DNA of 64,000 bases from Bacteroides cellulosilyticus (lineage in GTDB: Bacteria > Bacteroidota > Bacteroidia > Bacteroidales > Bacteroidaceae): NCBI RefSeq assembly GCF_020091405.1, contig NZ_CP081903.1:3906501-3970500 (forward strand). The letters run 5' to 3'. Under the pieces are notes generated by a model that was given only the letters and a program-made list of their open reading frames with translations, was not told where the DNA came from and did no database searches. How positions within the stretch are numbered: the stretch's first letter is position 1; each line of letters starts with the position of its first letter. A program made the position numbers and the translations under genes. This document shows positions 26,389-34,135 of this stretch, in pieces.

Positions 26389-27375
26389 TTAAAGTTTATT
26401 CAGTATTTTGTCCATTGCCCAATTAGTGAGCGTTGCGCTTGCTCCGTCGCAAGTGCAGATGGATTTGCCTAAAAGGTGGTCGACAACGGCTTGGATAAGC
26501 GGTTGCTGTACATGTTCCGGATTAGCTACCGGGATTTCTTCTCTTCCTTTTTCTGTATGAAGGGCGATAGGGTCGTAAGTAAATACAGAGAAACAAATCA
26601 TTCCTTTGTCTCCTATCACTTCAATGCGGTCTTCGCGTGCGGAGTCGTGCGCTACGAAACACCAGGAACCGCTACCTACCAATCCGTTATCAAACTGGAA
26701 GCATGCACTCAGAGTATCTTCGGCAGGATAAAGCCCGCCACGGTTACTTTTATATCCGCTGGCTTCGAGGATACAACCGAACATGTTTTGCAATAAGTCA
26801 ATCTGATGTGGGGCTAAATCATAGAAATAGCCACCGCCGGCAATGTCTGGTTGTACACGCCATGGGAGATTCTCCTTGTTGTAATCTAAATCACGGGGGG
26901 GCTGGGCAAAACGAATTTGAACGTTGATGACGTTGCCTATGCTTCCATCCTCTATCAATTCTTTTACTTTGAGGAAGTAGGGCAGATAGCGACGGTAATA
27001 AGCCACAAAGCAAGGAACCCCGGTTTCATTGGAAATACGGTTGATGCGGCAGCACTCTTCGTAGGTTACGGCCATAGGCTTTTCTATATATACGGGTTTG
27101 CCGGCTTTCATTGCCATGATAGCATAAGTGGCGTGTGAAGAGGGAGGGGTAGCAATGTAGATAGCGTTCACATCTTCATCGTCAATCAATTCCTGGGCAT
27201 CATCATACCACTTTGGAATACCTCTTTCCTTAGCATAAGCTTTGGCTTTGGCGCCATCGCGACTCATGACAGCAATCACTTCCGAACCTTCCACCTTTTG
27301 GAAGGCGGGACCACTTTTATATTTGGTCACTTCTCCGCAACCAATAAATCCCCATTTTATCTTCTTTTCGCTCAT
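26389..27375 (-). CDS. Gfo/Idh/MocA family oxidoreductase
   Basis: 328 residues. N-terminal Rossmann fold GFIGCGEVTKYKSGPAF (NAD(P) binding), AIYIATPPSSHATYAIMAMK, the catalytic-lysine motif YIEKPMAVTYEEC (EKP) and the C-terminal DLAPHQIDLLQNMFG with the conserved Asp/His pair. Such enzymes oxidise or reduce sugars and inositols. There are no sugar-use genes nearby, so the substrate is open. Confidence 0.92.
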   Translation of the reverse strand: MSEKKIKWGFIGCGEVTKYKSGPAFQKVEGSEVIAVMSRDGAKAKAYAKERGIPKWYDDAQELIDDEDVNAIYIATPPSSHATYAIMAMKAGKPVYIEKPMAVTYEECCRINRISNETGVPCFVAYYRRYLPYFLKVKELIEDGSIGNVINVQIRFAQPPRDLDYNKENLPWRVQPDIAGGGYFYDLAPHQIDLLQNMFGCILEASGYKSNRGGLYPAEDTLSACFQFDNGLVGSGSWCFVAHDSAREDRIEVIGDKGMICFSVFTYDPIALHTEKGREEIPVANPEHVQQPLIQAVVDHLLGKSICTCDGASATLTNWAMDKILNKL

Positions 27376-27403
27376 AATGATGTAATGTGATTATCACTCT
27401 TTT

Positions 27404-27823
27404 TTATTCTTCCTCAAAATCGAATTCAAAATCAAAGTCGTCCATGAATTCGGGAGTTGTAAACTCTTCCAAAGTTCGGCGATCCTTTTTCGTGGGACGA
27501 CCTGCACCTTTGGCACGGTCAATGAAACCACTGATACGGCTCATCTCCAGCAGTTCATACTGATCGGGAGTCGTAACGTTCTCCATCATTTCCGTAACGA
27601 GCTTTGCACCAATACGTTTCTCGATAGCTTGCAATACTTTGAAAGAGTAGGTCACAGGTGGTTTGCGCACTTGTATCACGTCACCTGGTTTCACTGTACG
27701 GGCAGCTTTTGCTAATCCTCCATTGATACTGATGCGTCCTTTCTTACATGCTTCGGCGGCAATGGTACGTGTCTTGAAAATACGTACAGCCCACATCCAT
27801 TTATCTATTCTTGCTTCACTCAT
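27404..27823 (-). CDS. S4-domain RNA-binding protein (Hsp15-like)
   Basis: 139 residues. An S4 domain fills the first 60 residues (RIDKWMWAVRIFKTRTIAAE, ACKKGRISINGGLAKAARTV, KPGDVIQVR), the layout of Hsp15/HslR, which rescues stalled 50S subunits. The C-terminus is basic, then strongly acidic (FDFEFDFEEE). It lies downstream of pth with a microrepeat between them. Confidence 0.9.
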   Translation of the reverse strand: MSEARIDKWMWAVRIFKTRTIAAEACKKGRISINGGLAKAARTVKPGDVIQVRKPPVTYSFKVLQAIEKRIGAKLVTEMMENVTTPDQYELLEMSRISGFIDRAKGAGRPTKKDRRTLEEFTTPEFMDDFDFEFDFEEE

Positions 27824-27825
27824 AT

Positions 27826-27875
27826 TGTTTTTTAGTAGTTAGTAGGAAGTAGTTAACTACTATCTACTTCTTATT
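27826..27875 (-). repeat. Microrepeat upstream of the S4-domain gene
   Basis: Repeats of TAGTAG/AGTAGTTA and the palindrome AGTAGTTAACTACT (27850-27863) with flanking CTACTT/AAGTAG pairs, placed directly before the ATG of the S4 gene. Same style as the elements before ttcA and the MATE gene. Confidence 0.5.
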
Positions 27876-28427
27876 AAATTGGTTCATTGTAATATCAATT
27901 CCTGCCAGGCAGAAGCTTTTGATAATGTCTCCTGCAGTCTTTAAGCGTTCGTCCATGGTCTTCCAGTCTTCGTCAGTGAAGTGGCCCAGTACATAATCTA
28001 TCTGACCACCTCGTGGGAACTCGTTACCGATACCAAAACGGAGCCGGGCATAGTTCTGTGTGCCCAGGATGGCTGCAATGTGTTTTAGTCCATTGTGTCC
28101 GGCGTCGCTACCTTTTCCTTTCAGGCGCAAAGTACCAAATGGCAGAGCAAGATCATCTACTATTACTAACACGTTTTCCAATGGAATGTTCTCTTTCTGC
28201 ATCCAGTATCGCACGGCATTTCCGCTGAGGTTCATGAATGTAGAAGGTTTCAGCAGTAAAAGCTGGCGTCCTTTCACGGATAGGGTAGTGGTGAAGCCGT
28301 AGCGGCCATCATTGAAAGTGACCCCTGCTTCTTTTGCTAATGCATCCACTACCATGAATCCTATATTATGGCGGGTTTCGTGATAGTCAGGACCGATATT
28401 TCCTAATCCAACAATTAAGTATTTCAT
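27864..28427 (-). CDS. pth: Peptidyl-tRNA hydrolase
   Basis: 187 residues, normal for Pth, which recycles peptidyl-tRNA dropped from ribosomes. Active-site residues are all present: Asn in [10 protein letters not shown], His in TRHNIGFM (H20), [13 protein letters not shown], Asp in [11 protein letters not shown], and the [13 protein letters not shown] loop. It lies downstream of the L25/Ctc gene, the usual rplY-pth order. Confidence 0.96.
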   Translation of the reverse strand: MKYLIVGLGNIGPDYHETRHNIGFMVVDALAKEAGVTFNDGRYGFTTTLSVKGRQLLLLKPSTFMNLSGNAVRYWMQKENIPLENVLVIVDDLALPFGTLRLKGKGSDAGHNGLKHIAAILGTQNYARLRFGIGNEFPRGGQIDYVLGHFTDEDWKTMDERLKTAGDIIKSFCLAGIDITMNQFNKK

Positions 28428-28517
28428 TTCTCTGAGAAATTGTATCTTTTCACCACGGAGTTATACTGAGTTTCACGAATTTTTTTTCTTCTTGTGGTGA
28501 ATAATTATAAAAAACAA

Positions 28518-28584
28518 GGAACGCGGATTATCACAGCCTTCGCGGATTAATGAAATCTGCGTCTTCTGCGTTAATCCGCGTTCC
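28518..28584. repeat. GCGGATTA inverted-repeat element between rplY and pth
   Basis: GGAACGCGGATTA (28518-28530), CGCGGATTAA (28541-28550) and TTAATCCGCGTTCC (28571-28584). Two direct cores face one inverted core, so alternative hairpins are possible. The GCGGATTAACGC-like wording is a repeat I associate with Bacteroides intergenic regions. It could be a processing or attenuation site between the two genes. Confidence 0.6.
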
Positions 28585-28618
28585 GGAATATGTTATCTTT
28601 ACTGAATGAAAGAAAAGA

Positions 28619-29209
28619 TTAGTTGCCAGCAGTAGCGGCAGCACCTCTCGCGGCACGAGTCAGCTTAACTGCGCATACAACAGCTTCTTTTGCGTTCATC
28701 AATTCCAGACCTTCGAAGCTCAACTCGCCAACTTTAACAGTCTTGCCCAGACCTAAGTGAGCAACGTTTACTGTCAGTTTTTCCGGAATAATGTTATATA
28801 AAGCTTTCACTTTCAGTTTGCGTGTCTGCAATACCAGCTTACCACCGGCTTTCACACCTTCTGCCAAACCTTCCATCTGTACAGGAACTTCCATTACGAT
28901 GGGTTTAGATTCGTCAATCTGATAGAAGTCAACGTGCAGGATTGTATCTTTTACCGGGTGAAATTGGATATCTTTCATGATAGCGTTGATTTTTTTTCCG
29001 TCGATAACCAGGTCAACTACATAGATGTGCGGAGTATAAACCAAGTTACGCAGACCATCAGCAGATACAGTGAAGTGAATGTTTTCACTTCCTCCGTAGA
29101 GTACGCAAGGTACACCGTTGTCTTTACGAATAGCTTTCAAAGCTCTTGCTTGTTCCGAAGAACGTTCTGCAATAGTTCTTGCAGTACCTTTTACTTCAAT
29201 TGATTTCAT
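28619..29209 (-). CDS. rplY: 50S ribosomal protein L25/general stress protein Ctc
   Basis: 196 residues, the long Ctc form: an N-terminal L25 domain (MKSIEVKGTARTIAERSSEQ start, VPCVLYGGSENIHFTV) that binds 5S rRNA, and a C-terminal TL5-like beta domain (about 95-185; PVQMEGLAEGVKAGGKLV). A good promoter lies 100 bp upstream (29310-29340). Followed by pth. Confidence 0.95.
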   Translation of the reverse strand: MKSIEVKGTARTIAERSSEQARALKAIRKDNGVPCVLYGGSENIHFTVSADGLRNLVYTPHIYVVDLVIDGKKINAIMKDIQFHPVKDTILHVDFYQIDESKPIVMEVPVQMEGLAEGVKAGGKLVLQTRKLKVKALYNIIPEKLTVNVAHLGLGKTVKVGELSFEGLELMNAKEAVVCAVKLTRAARGAAATAGN

Positions 29210-29309
29210 TTTTTAAATTTTTTGTGTTACTCTAAATTAAGTTGTTTTGTTGCTTAATTCACCATCGCACGATGTGGGGTTAGCCACACAATGTTGCAAA
29301 AAAGCGGTG

Positions 29310-29340
29310 CAAAAGTACAGCTTCTTTTTGAATTATCAAA
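29310..29340 (-). promoter_or_regulatory. Promoter of rplY
   Basis: On the minus strand TTTG (29337-29340), 19 bp, TACTTTTG (29310-29317), an almost ideal Bacteroides promoter. It overlaps the stop codon of the PUR-family gene at 29336. Confidence 0.75.
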
Positions 29341-29764
29341 GAGTTGGCTCTTCAAAATCAATATCAATCTTGATTTCTCCGTCCAATTCCATTCCTTTGG
29401 TATTCATTTCAGCTATAGCATCCAACTCTGCTTCTGCATTTTCATCCGCTTCTGCATTCATATCGCTTATAACTTCCAACATTTCTTTCTGGTTAATGAA
29501 ATCAATAGCTTCGTTCAGGCCGTTCATGAATTTCTCAAAATCTTCTCTATATAAGAAAATCTTATGTTTTTCAAAACTTACCTGCAAATCTTCGCCTTCA
29601 CCGGTCACTACCTTCTTACTTTCAGTAATGGCCAGGAACATTTCATCTTTTCTGTTCTTCTTTACATCCAGATAGTAGATTCGTTTACCTGCTTTAATTG
29701 ATTTGGAGAATACAATCTCCTTATCGTTCATGTCCGCACCGTTTTTCTTCTTTAAGTCTTCCAT
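29336..29764 (-). CDS. PUR-family DNA/RNA-binding protein (DUF3276)
   Basis: 142 residues. One PUR-like repeat is visible in the middle (KSIKAGKRIYYLDVKKNRKD, FLAITESKK, FEKHKIFLYREDFEKFMNGL), as in DUF3276 proteins of Bacteroidetes and the Borrelia BpuR regulator, which bind single-stranded nucleic acid. The C-terminus is a strongly acidic tail. Monocistronic upstream of rplY, which has its own promoter. Confidence 0.85.
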   Translation of the reverse strand: MEDLKKKNGADMNDKEIVFSKSIKAGKRIYYLDVKKNRKDEMFLAITESKKVVTGEGEDLQVSFEKHKIFLYREDFEKFMNGLNEAIDFINQKEMLEVISDMNAEADENAEAELDAIAEMNTKGMELDGEIKIDIDFEEPTL

Positions 29765-29869
29765 ATTTTAGGTTTCTTGTTGTAATTGGCTTCAAAAATG
29801 ACGATTTTTTTTAAACTGTCAAAAGAAAAAGCCCGGATAATGAATATCTGCATTAAAAAATGTGATTTA

Positions 29870-29902
29870 TTTGCGTAAACTCATTAAAAATGTCTACTTT
29901 TG
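29870..29902 (+). promoter_or_regulatory. Promoter of nusB operon
   Basis: TTTG (29870-29873), 21 bp, TACTTTTG (29895-29902). The predicted start near 29909 places the upstream ATG at 29862 outside the transcript, supporting the start at 29937. Confidence 0.65.
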
Positions 29903-29936
29903 CATCTCGTTAACAACAGTATTGATTAATAGATTT

Positions 29937-30863
29937 ATGATTAACAGAGTTCTTATTCGTCTTAAGATTATACAGATTGTATATGCTTATTATCAGAATG
30001 GCAGTAAAAATTTAGACTCAGCGGAGAAAGAATTATTCTTTAGTCTTTCAAAAGCGTATGACCTTTATAATTATTTGCTGATGCTGATGGTAGCTCTGAC
30101 GACTTACGCACAAAAACGCATTGATGCGGCAAAGTCCAAGTTAGCTCCGACCGCGGAGGAGTTGTATCCCAACATGAAATTCGTAGAAAACAAGTTCGTT
30201 TCACAACTGGAAGTGAATAAGCAGTTAATGGAGTTTGCTGCCAACCAGAAACGTTCGTGGGCAAATGACGAAGACTTTATCAAGGGTTTGTATGACAAGA
30301 TTATAGTTTCTGATATATATAAGGAATATATGGCTTCGTCTGATAAATCTTATGAAGTTGACCGTGAACTATGGAGAAAGCTCTATAAGGCATTTGTTTT
30401 TAATAACGAAGAGTTGGATGTTTTGCTGGAAGATCAGAGCCTTTATTGGAATGATGACAAAGAAATAGTAGACACTTTCGTGCTGAAGACAATTAAACGT
30501 TTTGAGGCAAAAAATGGTGCTAACCAGACTTTGTTGCCGGAATTTAAGGATGAGGAAGACCAGGAGTTTGCCCGTCGCTTGTTCCGTCGCGCTATACTGA
30601 ACTGTGACTATTACCGTCATCTGATCAGTGAAAATACACGCAACTGGGATTTGGATCGTGTAGCCTTTATGGATGTGATAATAATGCAATGCGCATTGGC
30701 GGAAATTCTAAGTTTTCCGAACATTCCGGTAAGTGTTTCGTTAAATGAGTATGTTGAGATCGCTAAAGTCTATAGTACGATAAAGAGCGGAAGTTTCGTA
30801 AACGGTACATTGGACGGAATAGTTAATCAATTAAAAAAAGAAGGTAAGTTAGCGAAAAACTGA
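29937..30863 (+). CDS. nusB: Transcription antitermination protein NusB (long Bacteroidetes form)
   Basis: From MINRVLIRLKIIQIVYAYYQ the protein has 308 residues, about twice the E. coli length; Bacteroidetes NusB carries a large N-terminal/middle insertion. The C-terminal half contains the NusB fold (ARRLFRRAILNCDYYRHLIS, RVAFMDVIIMQCALAEIL, PVSVSLNEYVEIAKVYST, SGSFVNGTLD). NusB with NusE binds boxA RNA in rRNA transcription. It heads the run nusB-yajC-ybbR-coaE (40 bp to yajC). Confidence 0.92.
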   Translation: MINRVLIRLKIIQIVYAYYQNGSKNLDSAEKELFFSLSKAYDLYNYLLMLMVALTTYAQKRIDAAKSKLAPTAEELYPNMKFVENKFVSQLEVNKQLMEFAANQKRSWANDEDFIKGLYDKIIVSDIYKEYMASSDKSYEVDRELWRKLYKAFVFNNEELDVLLEDQSLYWNDDKEIVDTFVLKTIKRFEAKNGANQTLLPEFKDEEDQEFARRLFRRAILNCDYYRHLISENTRNWDLDRVAFMDVIIMQCALAEILSFPNIPVSVSLNEYVEIAKVYSTIKSGSFVNGTLDGIVNQLKKEGKLAKN

Positions 30864-30902
30864 TACCTTTGTTGAGTATTAAAAACTAAAAACGAATATT
30901 TT

Positions 30903-31232
30903 ATGAATTTAATGACCGTATTCTTGCAAGCTCCTGCCGCAGCCCCTGGTGGTGGTAGCATGATGTGGATTCTTTTGATTGCTATGTTTGCTATCATGTA
31001 TTTTTTCATGATTCGTCCGCAAAACAAAAAGCAGAAAGAAATTGCAAACTTCCGTAAATCACTTCAAGTAAACCAAAAGGTGATTACTGCCGGCGGTATT
31101 CATGGTGTGATTAAAGAAATTAATGACAATGATATAGTACTTGAAATCGCTTCTAACGTTAAGATTAGAATAGATAAAAATTCTATATTTGCGGCTGCTG
31201 CTGATGCTAACAGCAATCAGGCTGCTAAATAA
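30903..31232 (+). CDS. yajC: Preprotein translocase subunit YajC
   Basis: 109 residues: one membrane helix (about 16-38, MMWILLIAMFAIMYFFMIRP) followed by the YajC hallmark RPQNKKQKEIANFRKSLQ and VITAGGIHGVIKEI. It works with SecDF at the Sec translocon; secDF is not in this operon. A Gly/Pro/Ala-rich N-terminus precedes the helix. Confidence 0.95.
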   Translation: MNLMTVFLQAPAAAPGGGSMMWILLIAMFAIMYFFMIRPQNKKQKEIANFRKSLQVNQKVITAGGIHGVIKEINDNDIVLEIASNVKIRIDKNSIFAAAADANSNQAAK

Positions 31233-31250
31233 TTTTGAATAAGTGAGCCT

Positions 31251-32270
31251 ATGATTGATCGTAGGAACATAAAACGCATATATTTAAAAACAGCGAGAAA
31301 AGTTAAGGACTTTCTGCTCAGTGATAAGAGCAGAGAGTTCTTAATTTTTTTATTCTTCTTTTTTATAGCCAGTGGTTTCTGGCTACTTCAGACGCTGAAC
31401 AATGATTATGAAACGGAATTCTCCATTCCGGTACGTTTGAAGGGAGTGCCCAATAATGTGGTTATAACTTCCGAACCACCTTCTGAACTGCATATCCGGG
31501 TGAAAGACAAGGGCACGGTGCTGCTCAACTACATGCTTGGAAAGAGCTTTTTTCCTATTACTCTGGATTTTTCTGATTATAAAGGGACTGATAATCATGT
31601 ACGTATCTACTCTTCACAGTTTGAGAAGAGGTTGCTTAATCAGTTGAATGTATCTACAAAACTGCTTTCTGTAAAACCTGATACTTTGGAGTATATTTAT
31701 TCTACAGGTGCTTCCAAACTGGTTCCGGTAAAGCTTCAGGGCACGGTGAGTGCAGGGCGGCAATATTATATATCCGATACTGTTTGCAAGCCTGATTCTG
31801 TGTTGGCTTATGCGCCGGAGGGAGCATTGGATACCATAACCGTTGCTTATACGCAAAAAGTGAAATTCGAGGATATTTCCGATACATTGAGGCAACAGGT
31901 TCCTCTGTTGGCTCCAAGAGGAATTAAGTTTGTGCCCGCTTCGGTAGAAATGGTTTTTCCGGTAGATATTTATACTGAGAAAACGGTGGAAGTTCCCTTG
32001 CGGGGAGTTAACTTTCCGGCAGGAAAAGTGTTGCGTGCGTTCCCTTCGAAAGTCAGTGTCACCTTTCAGGTTGGTTTAAGCCGTTTCAATAAGATAACGG
32101 AAAGTGATTTCCATATCAATGTTTCTTATGAAGAACTCTTGAAACTGGGTTCGGATAAGAAGTACACAGTAAAACTGAAGTCAGTACCCAAAGGAGTTAA
32201 TCAGATACGTATCAATCCGGAACAGGTCGACTTTCTTATCGAGCAAGTATCCTTCGAATATGGCGATTAA
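31251..32270 (+). CDS. YbbR-like domain protein (CdaR-like)
   Basis: 339 residues with one N-terminal membrane helix (about 28-47) and an extracytoplasmic part of YbbR-type beta repeats ([52 protein letters not shown]). In Firmicutes YbbR (CdaR) regulates the di-adenylate cyclase CdaA; that partner is not next to it here. Its last 11 bp overlap coaE, so the two are coupled. Confidence 0.85.
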   Translation: MIDRRNIKRIYLKTARKVKDFLLSDKSREFLIFLFFFFIASGFWLLQTLNNDYETEFSIPVRLKGVPNNVVITSEPPSELHIRVKDKGTVLLNYMLGKSFFPITLDFSDYKGTDNHVRIYSSQFEKRLLNQLNVSTKLLSVKPDTLEYIYSTGASKLVPVKLQGTVSAGRQYYISDTVCKPDSVLAYAPEGALDTITVAYTQKVKFEDISDTLRQQVPLLAPRGIKFVPASVEMVFPVDIYTEKTVEVPLRGVNFPAGKVLRAFPSKVSVTFQVGLSRFNKITESDFHINVSYEELLKLGSDKKYTVKLKSVPKGVNQIRINPEQVDFLIEQVSFEYGD

Positions 32271-32898
32271 AATAGGAATAACCGGTGGTATTGGCAGTGG
32301 GAAAAGCCTTGTTTCCCGTTTGCTGGAAGTAATGGGGATTCCTGTTTATATTTCAGATATTGAGTCGAAGCGGTTGACGAATTCGGATGCTTTGATCCGT
32401 CGTGAATTGATTGCTTTACTGGGTGAAGAGGTGTATACCGGTGATGAATTAAACAAACCTTTGCTTGCTTCCTATATTTTTGGAGATCCTGAGCATATCC
32501 GTACAGTGAACAGTATTATCCATCCGCGGGTACGGGACGATTTCCGTCAGTGGGTAGAGCATCATACTACCTATCCGGTAGTAGGCATGGAGTCTGCAAT
32601 TCTGATTGAAGCAGGATTTGCAGGCGAAGTAGATGCTGTGGTTCTGGTTTATGCGCCCGAAGAAGTTCGCATCATGCGTGCCATGCAGCGTGACACCGCT
32701 CCTCGCGAATTGATAGAACGCCGTGTTCGTAGCCAAATGAGTGATGAAGAGAAGCGTACTCAGGCTGATTTTGTAATTGTAAACGACGGTGAAACTCCGT
32801 TAATTCCGCAGGTTTTAGAGGTAATAACTTCTCTATCTAAAAATATTGCTTACCTTTGCTTAAGCGAAAATAGGCTGCACCTCGGTAAAAACAAATAA
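32260..32898 (+). CDS. coaE: Dephospho-CoA kinase
   Basis: 212 residues. CoaE makes CoA from dephospho-CoA and ATP. P-loop [11 protein letters not shown] (9-16 core), [15 protein letters not shown] (acidic catalytic site), [12 protein letters not shown], and [19 protein letters not shown]. The last roughly 15 residues ([18 protein letters not shown]) are an unusual tail. Start overlaps ybbR. Confidence 0.95.
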   Translation: MAIKIGITGGIGSGKSLVSRLLEVMGIPVYISDIESKRLTNSDALIRRELIALLGEEVYTGDELNKPLLASYIFGDPEHIRTVNSIIHPRVRDDFRQWVEHHTTYPVVGMESAILIEAGFAGEVDAVVLVYAPEEVRIMRAMQRDTAPRELIERRVRSQMSDEEKRTQADFVIVNDGETPLIPQVLEVITSLSKNIAYLCLSENRLHLGKNK

Positions 32899-32899
32899 A

Positions 32900-32931
32900 T
32901 TTGCTTTTACTCTCGGTTTGCACTATCTTTG
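32900..32931 (+). promoter_or_regulatory. Promoter of DUF5606 gene
   Basis: TTTG (32900-32903), 20 bp, TATCTTTG (32924-32931), 47 bp before the ATG at 32978. Confidence 0.7.
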
Positions 32932-32977
32932 CCCACCGAAAAAATAAAATATTACTAATAAAAAAATAGAACATACT

Positions 32978-33412
32978 ATGTTGAAGACTATTTTGTCTAT
33001 TTCCGGTAAACCGGGATTGTATAAACTCATTTCACAAGGTAGAAATATGTTGATCGTAGAGTCTCTCACGGACAAGAAACGCTTCCCCGCTTATGGTAAC
33101 GAGAAAATAATCTCTTTGGGTGATATTGCCATGTATACGGATACGGACGACGTACCTTTGAAGGATGTGTTGACTGCTATGAAAGAGAAAGAAAACGGTG
33201 CTGCCGTAGTAATGGATTTAAAGAAAGCTACCGCTGATGAACTTCGTGCTTATCTGGGTGAAGTTTTGCCGACTTTTGATCGCGATCGTGTATATCTGGC
33301 TGATATCAAAAAGCTTATTTCCTGGTACAATCTGTTAGTTGCTTGTGGAATAACTGATTTTGAAAATACTGCGGAAGCAGAAGTTACAGAAGAAGAAAAG
33401 ACGGAAGAATAA
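32978..33412 (+). CDS. DUF5606 protein
   Basis: 144 residues, no signal peptide. The sequence ISGKPGLYKLISQGRNMLIV and the SLTDKKRFPAYGNEKIISLG block match the DUF5606 family of Bacteroidetes. A small N-terminal beta barrel-like part is followed by a helical part and an acidic tail (TAEAEVTEEEKTEE). Function unknown. Own promoter and own terminator (33441-33484). Confidence 0.85.
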   Translation: MLKTILSISGKPGLYKLISQGRNMLIVESLTDKKRFPAYGNEKIISLGDIAMYTDTDDVPLKDVLTAMKEKENGAAVVMDLKKATADELRAYLGEVLPTFDRDRVYLADIKKLISWYNLLVACGITDFENTAEAEVTEEEKTEE

Positions 33413-33440
33413 ATTTAAAATAAACTGTTCTTTTAACAGA

Positions 33441-33484
33441 AAAGGCGGATTATCAGGGTCATCCCGAATAATCCGCTTTTTTTT
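33441..33484 (+). terminator. Terminator after DUF5606 gene
   Basis: GCGGATTAT (33445-33453) and ATAATCCGC (33468-33476), followed by eight T. Confidence 0.9.
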
Positions 33485-33590
33485 ATGCGGTATCTTTAAT
33501 TTTGATTACTTTTTTTATACCTTTGTTGCCATCCTGAGATGCGGAGTGGGCGGTGGCCTCTCTCACAAAGATTGAAGGATAATTATGGAT

Positions 33591-33790
33591 AAAAGCGTTT
33601 AATATTATCTTGTACTTGAGATCTGGACAATTTCATGCTATTCAAGGATGATAGACAACAAACGCTCATGCTCTGTTGTATATGCATATTCAAATGTATA
33701 GTACGGAGCGTGGGCTGTTGTATATTATTTGAATAGTGGCAGTCCAGAGCCCCAGGTACAGTAATAACAGCAGTTCCCACGCTTTTTTTA
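33591..33790 (+). ncRNA. ssrS: Rod-shaped RNA, probable 6S RNA
   Basis: About 200 nt folds into one long interrupted rod. Pairing blocks from outside in: AAAAGCGT (33591-33598) with ACGCTTTT (33779-33786); TGTACTTG (33611-33618) with CAGGTACA (33753-33760); TCTGGAC (33622-33628) with GTCCAGA (33742-33748); CTATTCAA (33638-33645) with TTGAATAG (33729-33736); ACAACA-ACGCTC with GAGCGT-TGTTG (33655-33667, 33706-33720). A T7 run ends it. A long double-stranded rod with internal bubbles and no ORF is the architecture of 6S RNA, which sequesters RNA polymerase holoenzyme. A -7-like TACCTTTG (33518-33525) upstream could give a longer precursor. Confidence 0.65.
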
Positions 33791-33838
33791 TATGAATTTA
33801 TTGCCTTTAAGGGGGACTTGAGGCTGGCATTAATTAAG

Positions 33839-34075
33839 ATGGAAGAGCATAAGAGCGTAACAGTACAGGTGGATAAAGCCGCTGGTAAGATATATGTGGA
33901 TGGAGTGTTGCCGAACGCTACGCTTTGTTTATATCATATCCGGGGGAAGGTGATTGAGGTAAAACAGGCGAGGGAAGAGAACGCTTCGTTTGATTTGCCA
34001 TGTTCTGGAGAGTATGTGTTGGTTGTAACGCATGCGTTGTCCGTACCAGTTGTTAAGCAGCTCGTTATAGAATAA
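33839..34075 (+). CDS. Small hypothetical protein, secretion-tail-like
   Basis: 78 residues from ATG at 33839 (MEEHKSVTVQ); a TTG seven codons earlier (33818) has a better ribosome-binding site (AAGGGGGA) and could be the true start. The pattern GKIYVDGVLPNATLCLYHIR with GKVIEV and later GEYVLVVTH resembles the beta-sandwich Por-secretion tail seen at the ends of Bacteroidetes secreted proteins, but here it stands alone without a signal peptide. A clear hairpin terminator follows. Confidence 0.55.
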   Translation: MEEHKSVTVQVDKAAGKIYVDGVLPNATLCLYHIRGKVIEVKQAREENASFDLPCSGEYVLVVTHALSVPVVKQLVIE

Positions 34076-34076
34076 T

Positions 34077-34117
34077 AAAAAAGCTGCCTTGCTTTCAGCG
34101 GCAAGACAGCTTTTTTT
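34077..34117. terminator. Bidirectional terminator between small ORF and clpB
   Basis: AAAAAAGCTGCCTTGC (34077-34092) and GCAAGACAGCTTTTTTT (34101-34117), flanked by A and T runs, serving both convergent genes. Confidence 0.85.
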
Positions 34118-34135
34118 ATTTGCGGATATTTTAGT

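Noticed and set aside
33590..33780. Plain long-loop terminator only
   Set aside because: The several nested pairing blocks inside the loop make a structured RNA more likely than a simple terminator.
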